Assembly: GCA_902799245.1 (NCBI GenBank)
Contig: CADBZY010000003.1
Coordinates: 1-64,000, forward strand
Reading direction: 5' to 3'
Origin: an uncultured Ruminococcus sp.
Lineage (GTDB): Bacteria > Bacillota > Clostridia > Oscillospirales > Acutalibacteraceae
Length of the DNA: 64,000 bases
In this document: positions 51,879 to 60,500 of the stretch, piece after piece
Position numbering within the stretch: position 1 is the first letter of the stretch
Layout of the letters: every line of letters begins with the position of its first letter
Made by a program: the position numbers and the translations under genes
Notes under the pieces: generated by a model
What the model was told of the DNA's origin: nothing
Databases searched by the model: none
The model's input: only the letters and a program-made list of their open reading frames with translations

Positions 51879-53375
51879 CTAATAACCTGAACGTCGGTTG
51901 CCGCGTTGCTCATTTTCTCTGTCCGGATACATACGGCGCTGTCTTTTTCGACGTTCCTCCATGAGATATTTTTCCTGATCGGTCAGCTCTCTTTCAGGAA
52001 CCCTTCTGCGCTGCCTCGGGAGGTCATCCTCGCCGAATTCGTCCCTTCTGCGCTGCCTCGGGAGGTCGTCCTCACCGAATTCGTCCCTTCTACGCTGTCT
52101 CGGGCGGTCGTCCTCGCCGAATTCGTCCCTTCTGCGCTGCCTCGGACGGTCGTCCTCGCCGAATTCGTCCCTTCTGCGCTGCCTCGGACGGTCGTCCTCG
52201 CCGAATTCGTTCCTTCTACGCTGTCTCGGGCGGTCGTCGGAGTCTCCTTCTGCGTTTTCTCGGGAACGCGACAACCTGCGGCGGCTCTCCATAATATAAC
52301 GTTCTTCTTCGGTGAGTTCATCATCATCCGAATAATCCAGATTTTCCACGTCAGGAGAATATCTGGTCTCCATGCTCTCATTCACTCTGCGGGTATCATA
52401 TTCATCCGCCAGATCAGTAATATCCATTCCCTGTTCCTGGGCTTTGGCCATATTGGAGAGTTCGCGCAGGCGGCTCTTGACTGAACCGCTGCCGGACCGC
52501 TTTTTCTTCGTCTGCGTCACCGGATCACCGTCATTGCGCGCGCCGGAACCGAAAATACTCTGATATATCCTTGCTGTAGGAATATCAACATATTCTCCGG
52601 CGTGTTCAAGCAGCTTGTTAAAAGCCTTCATTTCTTTCCTATACTTCATGAATATCATGATAATGATAGCATAAAACATGCAGGCCGATACTCTCTCATA
52701 AAATCTCAGCATAAACATGGAATGAAGCGCCGCCGCGTTTCCCCTCGGTATGCTTCTGAATATCCATTCCGCATGAAATCTCAGCTTGTCGGTATCCACC
52801 ATCTTGCCGAGATTAGACCAGTCGAATGCAGGCTTCCACGCAAAACTGAGAGCGCTGAAGGACAGCACCGTTCGGATGGAAGTCACGATCATAGTCAGGG
52901 TGGAAGTAAGCGAACCGACGGTACCGATTATCGGTTGCAGTCTGAATTCCATGCATGACATAACCAGATTCACCAGCAGCGCCAAAAAAGCGCCAAATGT
53001 CAGAAATTCAAGCAGGCTTCCGGAAATGCCGAGTAATCTGGTTTCACGCAAAAGTGAGGCGAGGGAATTAAGCAGCAGCATTCCTGCGGCAGCCGTGGCA
53101 AACAACAGGCTGATCATGCTGAAAGCAAGTCCCATTGCCCTGATTCTTGCGAATATAGCGGCCGTCAGCAATCCGAGCGGAAGCATAATATAACCTGCAT
53201 TCAGCATATTGCTGCGCAGCGTACTGCCGAGCGTGTTTGCCTCAAGCATATTCATGCGGAACGCACAGGCACAGAATACCGCTGACAATATGCTCACAAC
53301 AAGCACGGAAGTCTTACAGAGAAATCTGCGCACACCATCTGATGGAGCTATAATATTGCTGTAGTTGTTATCCAT
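51879..53375 (-). CDS. Multipass membrane protein with tandem charged repeats in the tail
   Basis: A 498-residue protein, third gene of the low-complexity locus. Residues ~15-270 hold about six hydrophobic helices with no recognised motif (CMEFRLQPIIGTVGSLTSTLTM, RFYERVSACMFYAIIIMIFMKY). The remaining ~230 residues are cytoplasmic and charged. They include six tandem 14-residue units with the core DDRPRQRRR(D/N)EFGE, flanked by E-rich ELTEEERYIMESRRR at the start and ELTDQEKYLMEERRK at the end. The tail thus has repeating acid-base blocks. A terminator precedes the gene, so it may have a separate transcript. No homology is recognised. Confidence 0.7.
   Translation of the reverse strand: MDNNYSNIIAPSDGVRRFLCKTSVLVVSILSAVFCACAFRMNMLEANTLGSTLRSNMLNAGYIMLPLGLLTAAIFARIRAMGLAFSMISLLFATAAAGMLLLNSLASLLRETRLLGISGSLLEFLTFGAFLALLVNLVMSCMEFRLQPIIGTVGSLTSTLTMIVTSIRTVLSFSALSFAWKPAFDWSNLGKMVDTDKLRFHAEWIFRSIPRGNAAALHSMFMLRFYERVSACMFYAIIIMIFMKYRKEMKAFNKLLEHAGEYVDIPTARIYQSIFGSGARNDGDPVTQTKKKRSGSGSVKSRLRELSNMAKAQEQGMDITDLADEYDTRRVNESMETRYSPDVENLDYSDDDELTEEERYIMESRRRLSRSRENAEGDSDDRPRQRRRNEFGEDDRPRQRRRDEFGEDDRPRQRRRDEFGEDDRPRQRRRDEFGEDDLPRQRRRDEFGEDDLPRQRRRVPERELTDQEKYLMEERRKRQRRMYPDRENEQRGNRRSGY
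52009..52255 (-). repeat. Six tandem 42-bp repeats (in-frame)
   Basis: Units begin at about 52009, 52051, 52093, 52135, 52177 and 52219 (plus-strand CGCTG(C/T)CTCGG marks). Each encodes 14 residues of the charged tail. Unit differences are few, so recent expansion or recombination is likely. Confidence 0.9.
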
Positions 53376-53403
53376 GATCCGTTAATCCTCCGGTTCTGTA
53401 GAA

Positions 53404-53470
53404 AAAACAACGTCAGTATTGTTACACATCAACAGAGCTTCATTGCGCTTCAAATAACTGACGTTGTTTT
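53404..53470 (-). terminator. Terminator between the second and third low-complexity genes
   Basis: A 14-bp stem, AAAACAACGTCAGT (53404-53417) with ACTGACGTTGTTTT (53457-53470). On the minus strand a TTTTTT run follows. It may end the transcript of the first two genes or reduce read-through into the third. Confidence 0.75.
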
Positions 53471-53487
53471 CATTTTTCTTACATTTC

Positions 53488-54645
53488 CTACTGTTTTTCA
53501 GTGGTACTTTCCTTTGCGCTGTTATCTTCTGAGGGAACGGCTTCCTGTGTGTTATCCTCCGGCGCTGCGGTTGTGTCATCCGCAGCATTTTTTTCCGCAG
53601 AATCCTCAAATAATGCGTTGATGTCCACCATGCCACCGACTTCCTCTGTCTGGTCATTGTTCACGGGTTCATGCTTATCAAAAACCGTTTCAAAGGCTAT
53701 TTCAGCAGAAATAGCAGGTGTATCGGCATCCTCCGGTGCGCCGGCTTCATCAGCCGCAACCTCTTCAGACGGAACCGCAGTATCGGAATCGTTTGTGGAC
53801 TTGTCTTTTTTTCCGTTCTTTTTCTTCTTGCCGTCCTTCGTTTTATCGCTCTTTTTCTTCTTTGATTTTTCCGCTTCCTCTTCAAACTCTATACGGTAAT
53901 TCTTGTCTCGGATAGCATTGTCTACCTCGTTGAATACTCTGTCGACCTGATCAATCGCATTCAAAAAGAGGAACCAGAGCGCAGCGTAGAAGATCGGAGC
54001 AATGCCCAGCCGGATAAAATCGCAGAGCGCAGAACTGTAGAAACCGTCGCCGGCGCCCTTGATCCAGATTTTAGTGATAAAGAATACGATCGGCATGACA
54101 ATATTGATTCCAAGACCGATCAATGCAAGCATTTTGAACGAATCGGAATAGCTGCGGCGTATCATATTCTGATTGAGCACCGTCAGTATGAACATCGCCG
54201 CAAACGCGCAGGCTACCAGCCAGCCGAGATATACGACGTAGAATACCGACATTGCAACCGGATATGTCCCGCTGTGTAATATCTCATCCGAGAAACGGAA
54301 AAGAATATCATAAATGAGCATTCCGTAATAGGCCAGCCTTGCGTATTCAAGGTAAATCAACGGCTTTACGCCAAGCTGCGGCATACTTTCGCCGCAATTC
54401 ATAAAATAAATGTAGTACGCTACCAGCACAAGCCCCAAGCAACAGGCGAGATCCATAATGATAAGCCCGTTGGTAAGGGGGTTCATCACAAAGCTGCTCT
54501 TGCCTGTCAGCTTCATCACGTCCCCGATCGCGCCAAGAATACCGCTGAGTATTATGCTGTAAACAAAAAATATGCCGTCACTGAGGCAGTCATTGATAAA
54601 TATTCTGCCGTCAAGACCAATCTGTCTGTTGCCTTTCAAAATCAA
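53488..54645 (-). CDS. Multipass membrane protein with Lys-rich and acidic disordered tail
   Basis: A 385-residue protein, second gene of the locus. About six hydrophobic helices cover residues ~20-245. The C-terminal ~140 residues change abruptly to a lysine block (SKKKKSDKTKDGKKKKNGKKDK) and then an acidic, Ala/Glu/Thr-rich tail (SEEVAADEAGAPEDADT). The architecture of membrane core plus polyampholyte tail is the same as in the third gene, although the cores do not obviously align. No family recognised. The start (MILKGNRQIGLDG) is the first in frame; a Shine-Dalgarno is not clear. Confidence 0.7.
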   Translation of the reverse strand: MILKGNRQIGLDGRIFINDCLSDGIFFVYSIILSGILGAIGDVMKLTGKSSFVMNPLTNGLIIMDLACCLGLVLVAYYIYFMNCGESMPQLGVKPLIYLEYARLAYYGMLIYDILFRFSDEILHSGTYPVAMSVFYVVYLGWLVACAFAAMFILTVLNQNMIRRSYSDSFKMLALIGLGINIVMPIVFFITKIWIKGAGDGFYSSALCDFIRLGIAPIFYAALWFLFLNAIDQVDRVFNEVDNAIRDKNYRIEFEEEAEKSKKKKSDKTKDGKKKKNGKKDKSTNDSDTAVPSEEVAADEAGAPEDADTPAISAEIAFETVFDKHEPVNNDQTEEVGGMVDINALFEDSAEKNAADDTTAAPEDNTQEAVPSEDNSAKESTTEKQ

Positions 54646-54780
54646 TCATTCCTCAACAATAAATTATGCATAAGCTGACACGCATGAATATACAAGTGTA
54701 TGATAGCACAAAAAACAGGAGCATTCAAGGCTAAAATGCAAATGAGGATAAAAATTTACCGAAAATCCACATTTTGCGTC

Positions 54781-56850
54781 TCAGATTCCCCTTCGCGATT
54801 TGCGTCTTGCACTTCTGTCGACAGTCCGCTTGGCATGATAACCGATAAAGTTTTCCTTTTGAGAAGCGTCATTCTGGCGTTTTTCGTGCCGTCTTACGCT
54901 GACTTTGCTTTTCTGCCTCTGCGGCGGAAGAGAATGATCTCCCGTTTCATCAAAGTCATCATCAAATCCGTCACCGAATCCACCGCTATTTTCGGAGGGA
55001 ACGCTGCCGGAACGGCTGCTGAAATCATCGTCAAAACCGTCGCCGAATCCTCTGCTTTTATCGGAGGGAACGCTGCCGGAACGGCTGCTGAAATCATCAT
55101 CAAAATCATCGTCAAAACCGTCACCGAATCCACCCCTGTTATCGGACGGGACATTGCCGGAACTGTCACTGAAATCGTCGTCAAAACCGTCGTCAAAACC
55201 GTCGGAAAAGCCTCCGGCCATCATGCCGGCGTCATCAGGCTGCTGCGATACGGCGCGGTTGTAAACTCTGTCGTATTCCATGACCGCCTGCGCCCGGCCT
55301 GGATCAATATTCTGCTCTGATTCAAAACCGTATCTTGTATTCATGTCAAATGAATACTTGTCCATATCCGTATAATACTGTCTGTCGTCATTGATACCAC
55401 GAAAGTTGTAAGGATCCTCTTCCGGCGGCTTTTCATAAACGCCGATGCGTCTGCGCTGCTGCTCGTTAGTATTGCTGATCTCGTTGATAAGGTTATATAA
55501 TTCATCCTGCGCCGCTCGCACCTCTCCGATATTATCGGGCTGCTTAATGTCGCCGGGGCGTATACGGGTATCGGTGCTGACTGTGCTGATATAGCGACGC
55601 ATTTTGTCGTATTCCTGTTCGGTCTCACCCGGTTTGTTCTGCTCTTCAAGAATTCTTCTGATGTCCGAAGCAAGCGTCGGCGTGCCTATGCCGTCCTGCT
55701 CGGGATGATATTCCGGCTCTGGCGGAACATAGACCTTTGGCCGGAAACTCGGCAGCCGCCTGCGGAATTTTTTGAGCGCATCTGCTATCGCGGCGATCAC
55801 ACCGCCCGCGCTGCCCTCCGTCGGTGTACGGCTGACTGTGCTTGCTTCCTCGGTCGGTGAATCGTCAATGTCTGCAAACAGATCATCAGAAGCGCCCTCT
55901 CCGGAAAAATCATCCGCCCCTGAATACGCATCCTGCATCCCAAAATCGGAATATCGTGAGTATTCGTCGCTGTTATTTTGGGTTTCTCTGCTGTCTCTGT
56001 CGTAGTCTCTCTGACCGTCAAAGGTATACCGGCTGTCGCTGTTAAAATCTCTACCGCTGTCAAAGGGATTCCAGCTGTCGCTGTTAAAATCTCTACCACT
56101 GTCAAAGGAATTCCGGTTGTCGGTGTTAAAATCTCTCCCACTATCAAAGGAATTCAGGCTGTCGCTTTCCGGCTGCCGGAACTCTTCCGCAAATCCATCG
56201 GAAAACAGGGCGTCGGCGTTCTGCTGTTCATCAGTAATCTGTTCGCCATAATTGCCGCCGTCAGGAAGCATCTCTTCCGGTGGTGTCGCAAAGCCCTCGT
56301 CGACCGCGCTATCAAATTCACTGGCGAAGGACGCGTCAGAACTGTCCACAACAGTGGCGCGAGAAGGTTTGCCTTTTCCGGTAAATCGATCGGAAATCGT
56401 CTTGAAAAGCGTCGCAAACGCCGCCTTCAAGTCCACTTTATCCCTGTCGGTTGATTTACGAGGAGACAGAACATCGTCCGAGTCGGCAGCGTATGGAGGC
56501 GGCGTTTCCATTCCGTCAGAAAACACCGGAATATCATCCCGCTCATTGTCCTGTCCGTCGCTCAATCCGTCATTGAATCCATCGTTGAATCCGTCGCTCG
56601 TACTGTTGCCGAGATCATCGTCGAATCCGTCGCTCATTACATTGCCGAGATCGTCGTCAAATCCGTCAGTGAATCCGTCGTCGAATCCGTCGCTCATTAC
56701 ATTGCCAAGACCGTCATTGAATCCATCGTTCTGGCTGTTACCAAAATCGTCATCGAATCCGTCTTCGAAACCGTCATTGAATCCGTTACTCAAGCCATCG
56801 TTAAGCTCTGCGCCACCATCCCTTTTGCGGAATTTACCAAAACCCGCCAA
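54781..56850 (-). CDS. Large low-complexity protein with Asp-Gly-Phe repeats
   Basis: A 689-residue hydrophilic protein with no membrane helix or signal peptide, first gene of the locus. Residues ~15-105 and ~550-640 consist of DGF/DDGFDDDF/GN..SDGF repeats. A middle section (~225-300) repeats (N/S)SFDSGRDFN(S/T)D. Between these, residues ~360-470 look like a folded, helix-rich domain (GGVIAAIADALKKFRRRLPSFRP...TLASDIRRILEEQNKPGETEQEYDKMRRY). The C-terminus is Arg/Lys-rich (SVRRHEKRQ...DRSARRKSRRGI). It is predicted to be mostly disordered and strongly acidic with regularly spaced Phe. No known protein matches in my recognition. Confidence 0.7.
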   Translation of the reverse strand: MAGFGKFRKRDGGAELNDGLSNGFNDGFEDGFDDDFGNSQNDGFNDGLGNVMSDGFDDGFTDGFDDDLGNVMSDGFDDDLGNSTSDGFNDGFNDGLSDGQDNERDDIPVFSDGMETPPPYAADSDDVLSPRKSTDRDKVDLKAAFATLFKTISDRFTGKGKPSRATVVDSSDASFASEFDSAVDEGFATPPEEMLPDGGNYGEQITDEQQNADALFSDGFAEEFRQPESDSLNSFDSGRDFNTDNRNSFDSGRDFNSDSWNPFDSGRDFNSDSRYTFDGQRDYDRDSRETQNNSDEYSRYSDFGMQDAYSGADDFSGEGASDDLFADIDDSPTEEASTVSRTPTEGSAGGVIAAIADALKKFRRRLPSFRPKVYVPPEPEYHPEQDGIGTPTLASDIRRILEEQNKPGETEQEYDKMRRYISTVSTDTRIRPGDIKQPDNIGEVRAAQDELYNLINEISNTNEQQRRRIGVYEKPPEEDPYNFRGINDDRQYYTDMDKYSFDMNTRYGFESEQNIDPGRAQAVMEYDRVYNRAVSQQPDDAGMMAGGFSDGFDDGFDDDFSDSSGNVPSDNRGGFGDGFDDDFDDDFSSRSGSVPSDKSRGFGDGFDDDFSSRSGSVPSENSGGFGDGFDDDFDETGDHSLPPQRQKSKVSVRRHEKRQNDASQKENFIGYHAKRTVDRSARRKSRRGI

Positions 56851-56974
56851 GCATATCTTCCTTTCTTCTAAAATACTCGTAATAATTATGATACCACAAT
56901 CATAGATATAAGTAAATCATTTTTCATTAAAAAGTTACGGATTTTTTCAGCCGTTCAAGACGGGAGTAAACGCC

Positions 56975-57574
56975 ATGATGAATTACATTTTTGCTGCCAT
57001 GCTGATGATCGCCGCCATATGGGGCATTTTCTCAGGGAACGGAGAAGCGGTATCGTCAGCCATGCTGCAAAGCGGCATCAGCACAGCCGAACTGATGTTG
57101 ACCGTCACTGGAGGTATGGTATTATGGAGCGGTATCATGGCGATAGCGGAAAAATCGGGGCTGACGGATATTCTTGCCAAATTCATCCGTCCGCTGCTCC
57201 GGCTGATCATGCCGGGACTGGAAAAAGGCAGCGACGCGGAAAAATACGTCTGCATGAATATTTCCGCTAATATTTTAGGACTCGGCAACGCGGCAACGCC
57301 GCCGGGATTAAAGGCCATGCGCGCCATGGCGGAACAACACCGCCATCTCAACGGCAGACCGGACAGCGAGATGGTGACGTTCGCCGTGCTCAACACGGCC
57401 TCGGTGCAGCTTATTCCGGCAACGGTCATGACTCTGCGCAGCGCGGCAGGCTCGTCTGACCCGGGAGGAATCATGCCGTGTATCTGGATCACATCGCTCT
57501 GCGCGCTGACGGCAGGACTGCTGGTATGCAAGGCTTTGCATCCTGCCGCAAAAGGAGATTGCAACCATGGGTAA
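56975..57574 (+). CDS. spmA: Spore maturation protein A
   Basis: A 199-residue membrane protein needed in Bacillus for spore core dehydration. MNYIFAAMLMIAAIWGIFSGN, GGMVLWSGIMAIAEKSGLTDILAKFIRPLLRLIMP, NISANILGLGNAATPPGLKAM and TVMTLRSAAGSSDPGG are family hallmarks (nucleoside recognition/Gate domains). RBS GGGAG. The spmB start lies inside its last codons, so translation is coupled. It would act in the inner forespore membrane. With gpr it indicates sporulation. Confidence 0.95.
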   Translation: MMNYIFAAMLMIAAIWGIFSGNGEAVSSAMLQSGISTAELMLTVTGGMVLWSGIMAIAEKSGLTDILAKFIRPLLRLIMPGLEKGSDAEKYVCMNISANILGLGNAATPPGLKAMRAMAEQHRHLNGRPDSEMVTFAVLNTASVQLIPATVMTLRSAAGSSDPGGIMPCIWITSLCALTAGLLVCKALHPAAKGDCNHG

Positions 57575-58076
57575 TTACATTGTGGTGCTCACTGTTTCGG
57601 GTATCATCCTATTCGGGATGATGAAAAAAGTAAAAGTATTCGATGTATTCCTGGAAGGAGCGAAGGAAGGGCTTCACACGGCTGTCGGCATTATCCCGGC
57701 TCTGACAGCGCTGACGCTCTGCGTCTCGGCGCTTCGGGCTTCGGGCGCGGTGGAAGCCCTCGGACAGTTAACCGCGCCGTTCATCGAAATGGCGCACATT
57801 CCGCCAGAAACGCTGCCGCTCATGCTGATACGCCCCATCTCCGGCAGCGGTGCGCTTGCCGTGCTGCAAGGCATTTTTTCCTCCTGCGGTCCGGACAGCA
57901 CGGCCGGAAATGTCGCCTCGGTGATGATGGGTTCCACCGAGACCACCTTTTACACCATCACGGTCTACTTTGGCAGCGTGGGAGTCAAAAAGACGGGATG
58001 TACCATTCCTGCCGCACTGACAGCCGACCTCACCGGCATGATAATTGCCGCGCTGACAGTCAATTTATTAATGTGA
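57567..58076 (+). CDS. spmB: Spore maturation protein B
   Basis: A 169-residue partner of SpmA and of the same Gate family. VKVFDVFLEGAKEGLHTAVGIIPALTAL, PPETLPLMLIRPISGSGALAVL and MMGSTETTFYTITVYFGSVGVKKT are diagnostic. The ATG overlaps the spmA stop by 8 bp. The last two codons and stop (ATGTGA) form the first unit of a heptamer tandem repeat. No sigma-specific promoter of its own is visible. Confidence 0.95.
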   Translation: MGNYIVVLTVSGIILFGMMKKVKVFDVFLEGAKEGLHTAVGIIPALTALTLCVSALRASGAVEALGQLTAPFIEMAHIPPETLPLMLIRPISGSGALAVLQGIFSSCGPDSTAGNVASVMMGSTETTFYTITVYFGSVGVKKTGCTIPAALTADLTGMIIAALTVNLLM

Positions 58077-58119
58077 AATGTGAGATGTGAAATGTGAGAT
58101 GTCAAATGTGAAATGTGGG
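58071..58119 (+). repeat. Seven tandem heptamers at the spmB stop
   Basis: Units of the form ATGTGA(A/G), beginning at 58071, 58078, 58085, 58092, 58099 (ATGTCAA), 58106 and 58113 (ATGTGGG). The first overlaps the stop codon. It is a short satellite, too short and regular for a CRISPR array. Confidence 0.9.
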
Positions 58120-58147
58120 AGTTTCAAGTTGTAAAGTGTAAGTGTCA

Positions 58148-58186
58148 AAAAACGCCGGAAAAAGGGGTGACCTCTCCGGCGTTTTT
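58148..58186. terminator. Bidirectional terminator of spmAB and the LRR gene
   Basis: AAAAACGCCGGA and TCCGGCGTTTTT are perfect 12-bp complements, with T/A tracts on both sides. Confidence 0.92.
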
Positions 58187-58243
58187 ATCATCTGTATTAC
58201 TGTTTTGGGAATGTTGCACTATCCTATGAACGGAATCAGAGCA

Positions 58244-59545
58244 TTAACCAATCTTCACCGTTGCAGTGGCGGAATTGACCGTATTGCCTGCGCTGTCGGT
58301 GATCTTGCAGTAAATCTGAATGCCGTTCCATGTGGCGTTGGGAGTGACTGTCTCGGTGCGTCCGATACGTCCCTTCCATTCGCTGAATGATTTCTGACCC
58401 TTCTTCTTGAAATACCACTGGTACTTCAATCCGCTGCCGCTGGCTTTCACGGAGAAGGTGACCGATTCACCGAGCTTGACGCTCTGGCTCTTGGGCTGGG
58501 CGGTGATTTCTATAGCGGGTTTGACGGTAACAGTCGCTTTGTCGGAGGCAACAGAATTTCCTTTGCTGTCGGTAACCTTGCAGTAAATCTGAATGCCGTC
58601 CCATGTGGAGTTGGGGATAACTGTCTCGGTGCGTCCGATGCGTCCCTTCCATTCGCTGAATGAGGTCTGTCCCTTCTTCTTGAAATACCACTGGTACTTC
58701 AATCCGCTGCCGCTGGCTTTCACGGAGAAGGTAACAGGCTCACCGAGCCTGACGCTCTGGCTTTTGGGCTGAGCGGTGATATTGACAGACAGACAATTGA
58801 GATTCAGCGTATTTCCTACGATAAGGGGAAATCCCGCTGCTTCCCAGTCGGCAGAAGACCCTGCATAATTGACGGTTTCTATTGTATTGCGTCTGCCGCC
58901 AAAACCGTCGCCGTCAGGTCCTAAATCAAAATACACATAAAAGGCTTCTTCATCAACTATCGGATACGATGTGTAGATATTCAGTGTTTTTAATCCCTTA
59001 CAATCTGAAAAGGCACAACGGTAAATAAATCTCACAGATGAAGGAATGGTGACTTCTGTCAAACCTATGCAGTCTGCACATGCACACGCAGAAATGGTGA
59101 CCACGGTGTTGGGAATCAATAATTTCCCTTTTTTCCCCTCAGGACATTTTATCAATACGGTTTTACCCTTATTATAGAGAACGCCGTTCACAGACGAATA
59201 GTAAGCGTTGCCGCTGTCCACGATGATTTTTTCCAGTTTTACGCATTCGAGAAATACGTCTTCACCAATGCTGGTGACAGATTTCGGAATCGTTACGCTT
59301 TTCAGGTTCTCACACCCACCAAAAGCACACTCGCCAATGCCGGTGACGGTATTGGGAATTACCACGTCTCCGCCGCTGCCTTTATACTCGGTCAGCACGC
59401 CGTTCTTGATGACAAAATCACTTGCCGCCTGCATATGACTTGTCCCGACAGCCTTGGAAGCGCTGCTGCTCGCCGCGAGCGCTGTGCCGCCCGCTGAGAG
59501 GAAAAATGCCGCGGTCAATCCGACCGCAAGAATTTTTTTGATCAT
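58244..59545 (-). CDS. Secreted BspA-type leucine-rich repeat protein with two Ig-like domains
   Basis: A 433-residue exported protein. The signal peptide has its hydrophobic core AVGLTAAFFLSAGG and an ALA|A-type cleavage near residue 25. Residues ~45-240 contain BspA/LRR_5 repeats (IPNTVTGIGECAFGGCENLKSVTIPKSVTSIG and later IPSSVRFIYRCAFSDC...). Then two nearly identical ~91-residue Ig-like domains (GEPVTFSVKASGSGLKYQWYFKKKGQ, ...WDGIQIYCKVTDS) end the protein. There is no anchor motif at the C-terminus, so it is probably released. Such proteins often bind host or polymer ligands. It is convergent with spmB at a shared terminator. Confidence 0.92.
   Translation of the reverse strand: MIKKILAVGLTAAFFLSAGGTALAASSSASKAVGTSHMQAASDFVIKNGVLTEYKGSGGDVVIPNTVTGIGECAFGGCENLKSVTIPKSVTSIGEDVFLECVKLEKIIVDSGNAYYSSVNGVLYNKGKTVLIKCPEGKKGKLLIPNTVVTISACACADCIGLTEVTIPSSVRFIYRCAFSDCKGLKTLNIYTSYPIVDEEAFYVYFDLGPDGDGFGGRRNTIETVNYAGSSADWEAAGFPLIVGNTLNLNCLSVNITAQPKSQSVRLGEPVTFSVKASGSGLKYQWYFKKKGQTSFSEWKGRIGRTETVIPNSTWDGIQIYCKVTDSKGNSVASDKATVTVKPAIEITAQPKSQSVKLGESVTFSVKASGSGLKYQWYFKKKGQKSFSEWKGRIGRTETVTPNATWNGIQIYCKITDSAGNTVNSATATVKIG
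58290..58790 (-). repeat. Duplicated 273-bp unit coding the Ig-like domains
   Basis: The segment near 58290-58510 recurs at 58563-58785 with a period of 273 bp (91 codons) and only scattered differences. It is an in-gene domain duplication. Confidence 0.85.
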
Positions 59546-59670
59546 AGATAGATCAACCCTTTCCTAAAAATTTTATACTTCCGTTTAACGGCAATGAACT
59601 TACCCGTTCATTTACATAACGTTCCAAGATGGAAAAAAGTTTCATTACTATTTAAAAAAAGCATTAAAAC

Positions 59671-59704
59671 AGCTGAAGTTTGCACAAATGCACAGACTTC
59701 AGCT
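59671..59704 (-). terminator. Terminator of the small zinc-like protein gene
   Basis: AGCTGAAGT (59671-59679) and ACTTCAGCT (59696-59704). On the minus strand GTTTTAATGCTTTTTTT follows. Positions 59546-59742 hold nothing else clear. Confidence 0.7.
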
Positions 59705-59742
59705 ATATAAATTGTTGATATTCACAATAATATTTTTCTTTT

Positions 59743-60012
59743 TTATTCCTGCTGATCCGTTATCTCATATTTAAGCGGATTGTCCACTGGCATGTATTTC
59801 CTGCCACATATCGCGTAAACTCTGCCGCATATGCCGCATTTGACCAGAGGAAGATACACTTCCTCCCCCGAATCTCCGAGATGCTTTATCGAAATCCCGC
59901 GCGCGGCAAGATTTTCCTTGCAGCATTCCGGCAGCCGTTCCCTTCTTAACGCGGTTCGGTGAATGGCATAGCCGCTGCCGGAAGGGTTGAAATAATCATG
60001 CAGACTGCTCAT
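59743..60012 (-). CDS. Small protein with a Cys motif, unknown
   Basis: An 89-residue soluble protein from ATG 60012 (MSSLHDYFNPSGSGY), which overlaps the end of the preceding gene by 17 bp; GAGAGGG stands 9 bp ahead. A longer frame to 60069 would lie deeper inside that gene. Residues ~50-75 have CGICGRVYAICGRKYMP, with a CxxC knuckle plus another Cys, suggesting zinc binding. No family recognised. Cotranscription with the membrane protein upstream is likely. Confidence 0.6.
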   Translation of the reverse strand: MSSLHDYFNPSGSGYAIHRTALRRERLPECCKENLAARGISIKHLGDSGEEVYLPLVKCGICGRVYAICGRKYMPVDNPLKYEITDQQE

Positions 60013-60496
60013 TTTCTTTGACCCTCTCGACAAGCTCGGTGTAAAGTTCATAAAGCCCTGTGTTTTCAAAGCCCGTTACACCCTGCGGCAGTTCCTCGGA
60101 AAAAATCCTGTAGGAGCGAAAAGGCAGCTTGATTGTCATTATGTAGCCGTTGCCGATGGCGTCATTGGTGAGTGTGTCGCGGGTATAGCTGACGTTTTTG
60201 ACGTCCTTCATGTCAAAAATCACGCTTCTCCCGCCGAAGGTAAGCCGCACTCTGCCGCTCTCGGCAAATTCAGCTTTTCTCTCCTGGCCTTCCGCAGACT
60301 TCCTGCGGCGGGACATGTACACCACACCGCACACCAGAAAGGCCACCGGCACGCCGACAGTGATCAGAATACTGCTGCCGTAGGTACGGGCAATGGTCGA
60401 GGAAATCAGCCAGCCCGCCAGAAAGAGCAGTATGCATATCACGATGCCGAGAATTTCGCTGTCCTTGTTTTTGCATTGAAAAGTAATCTTTTTCAA
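59996..60496 (-). CDS. Two-helix membrane protein of unknown function
   Basis: A 166-residue protein. Two hydrophobic helices (near 15-33 and 40-60) at the N-terminus are followed by a ~100-residue cytoplasmic beta-rich part (RVRLTFGGRSVIFDMKDVKNVSYTRDTLT...) that resembles the PH-like regions of YcxB-type membrane proteins. This is only a resemblance. It is 4 bp downstream of the GH2 gene stop and overlaps the next gene, so all three are likely one transcript. Confidence 0.6.
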   Translation of the reverse strand: MKKITFQCKNKDSEILGIVICILLFLAGWLISSTIARTYGSSILITVGVPVAFLVCGVVYMSRRRKSAEGQERKAEFAESGRVRLTFGGRSVIFDMKDVKNVSYTRDTLTNDAIGNGYIMTIKLPFRSYRIFSEELPQGVTGFENTGLYELYTELVERVKENEQSA

Positions 60497-60500
60497 ATAA

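Noticed and set aside
58071-58119. Heptamer repeats as a CRISPR array
   Set aside because: No spacers; units are contiguous and 7 bp.
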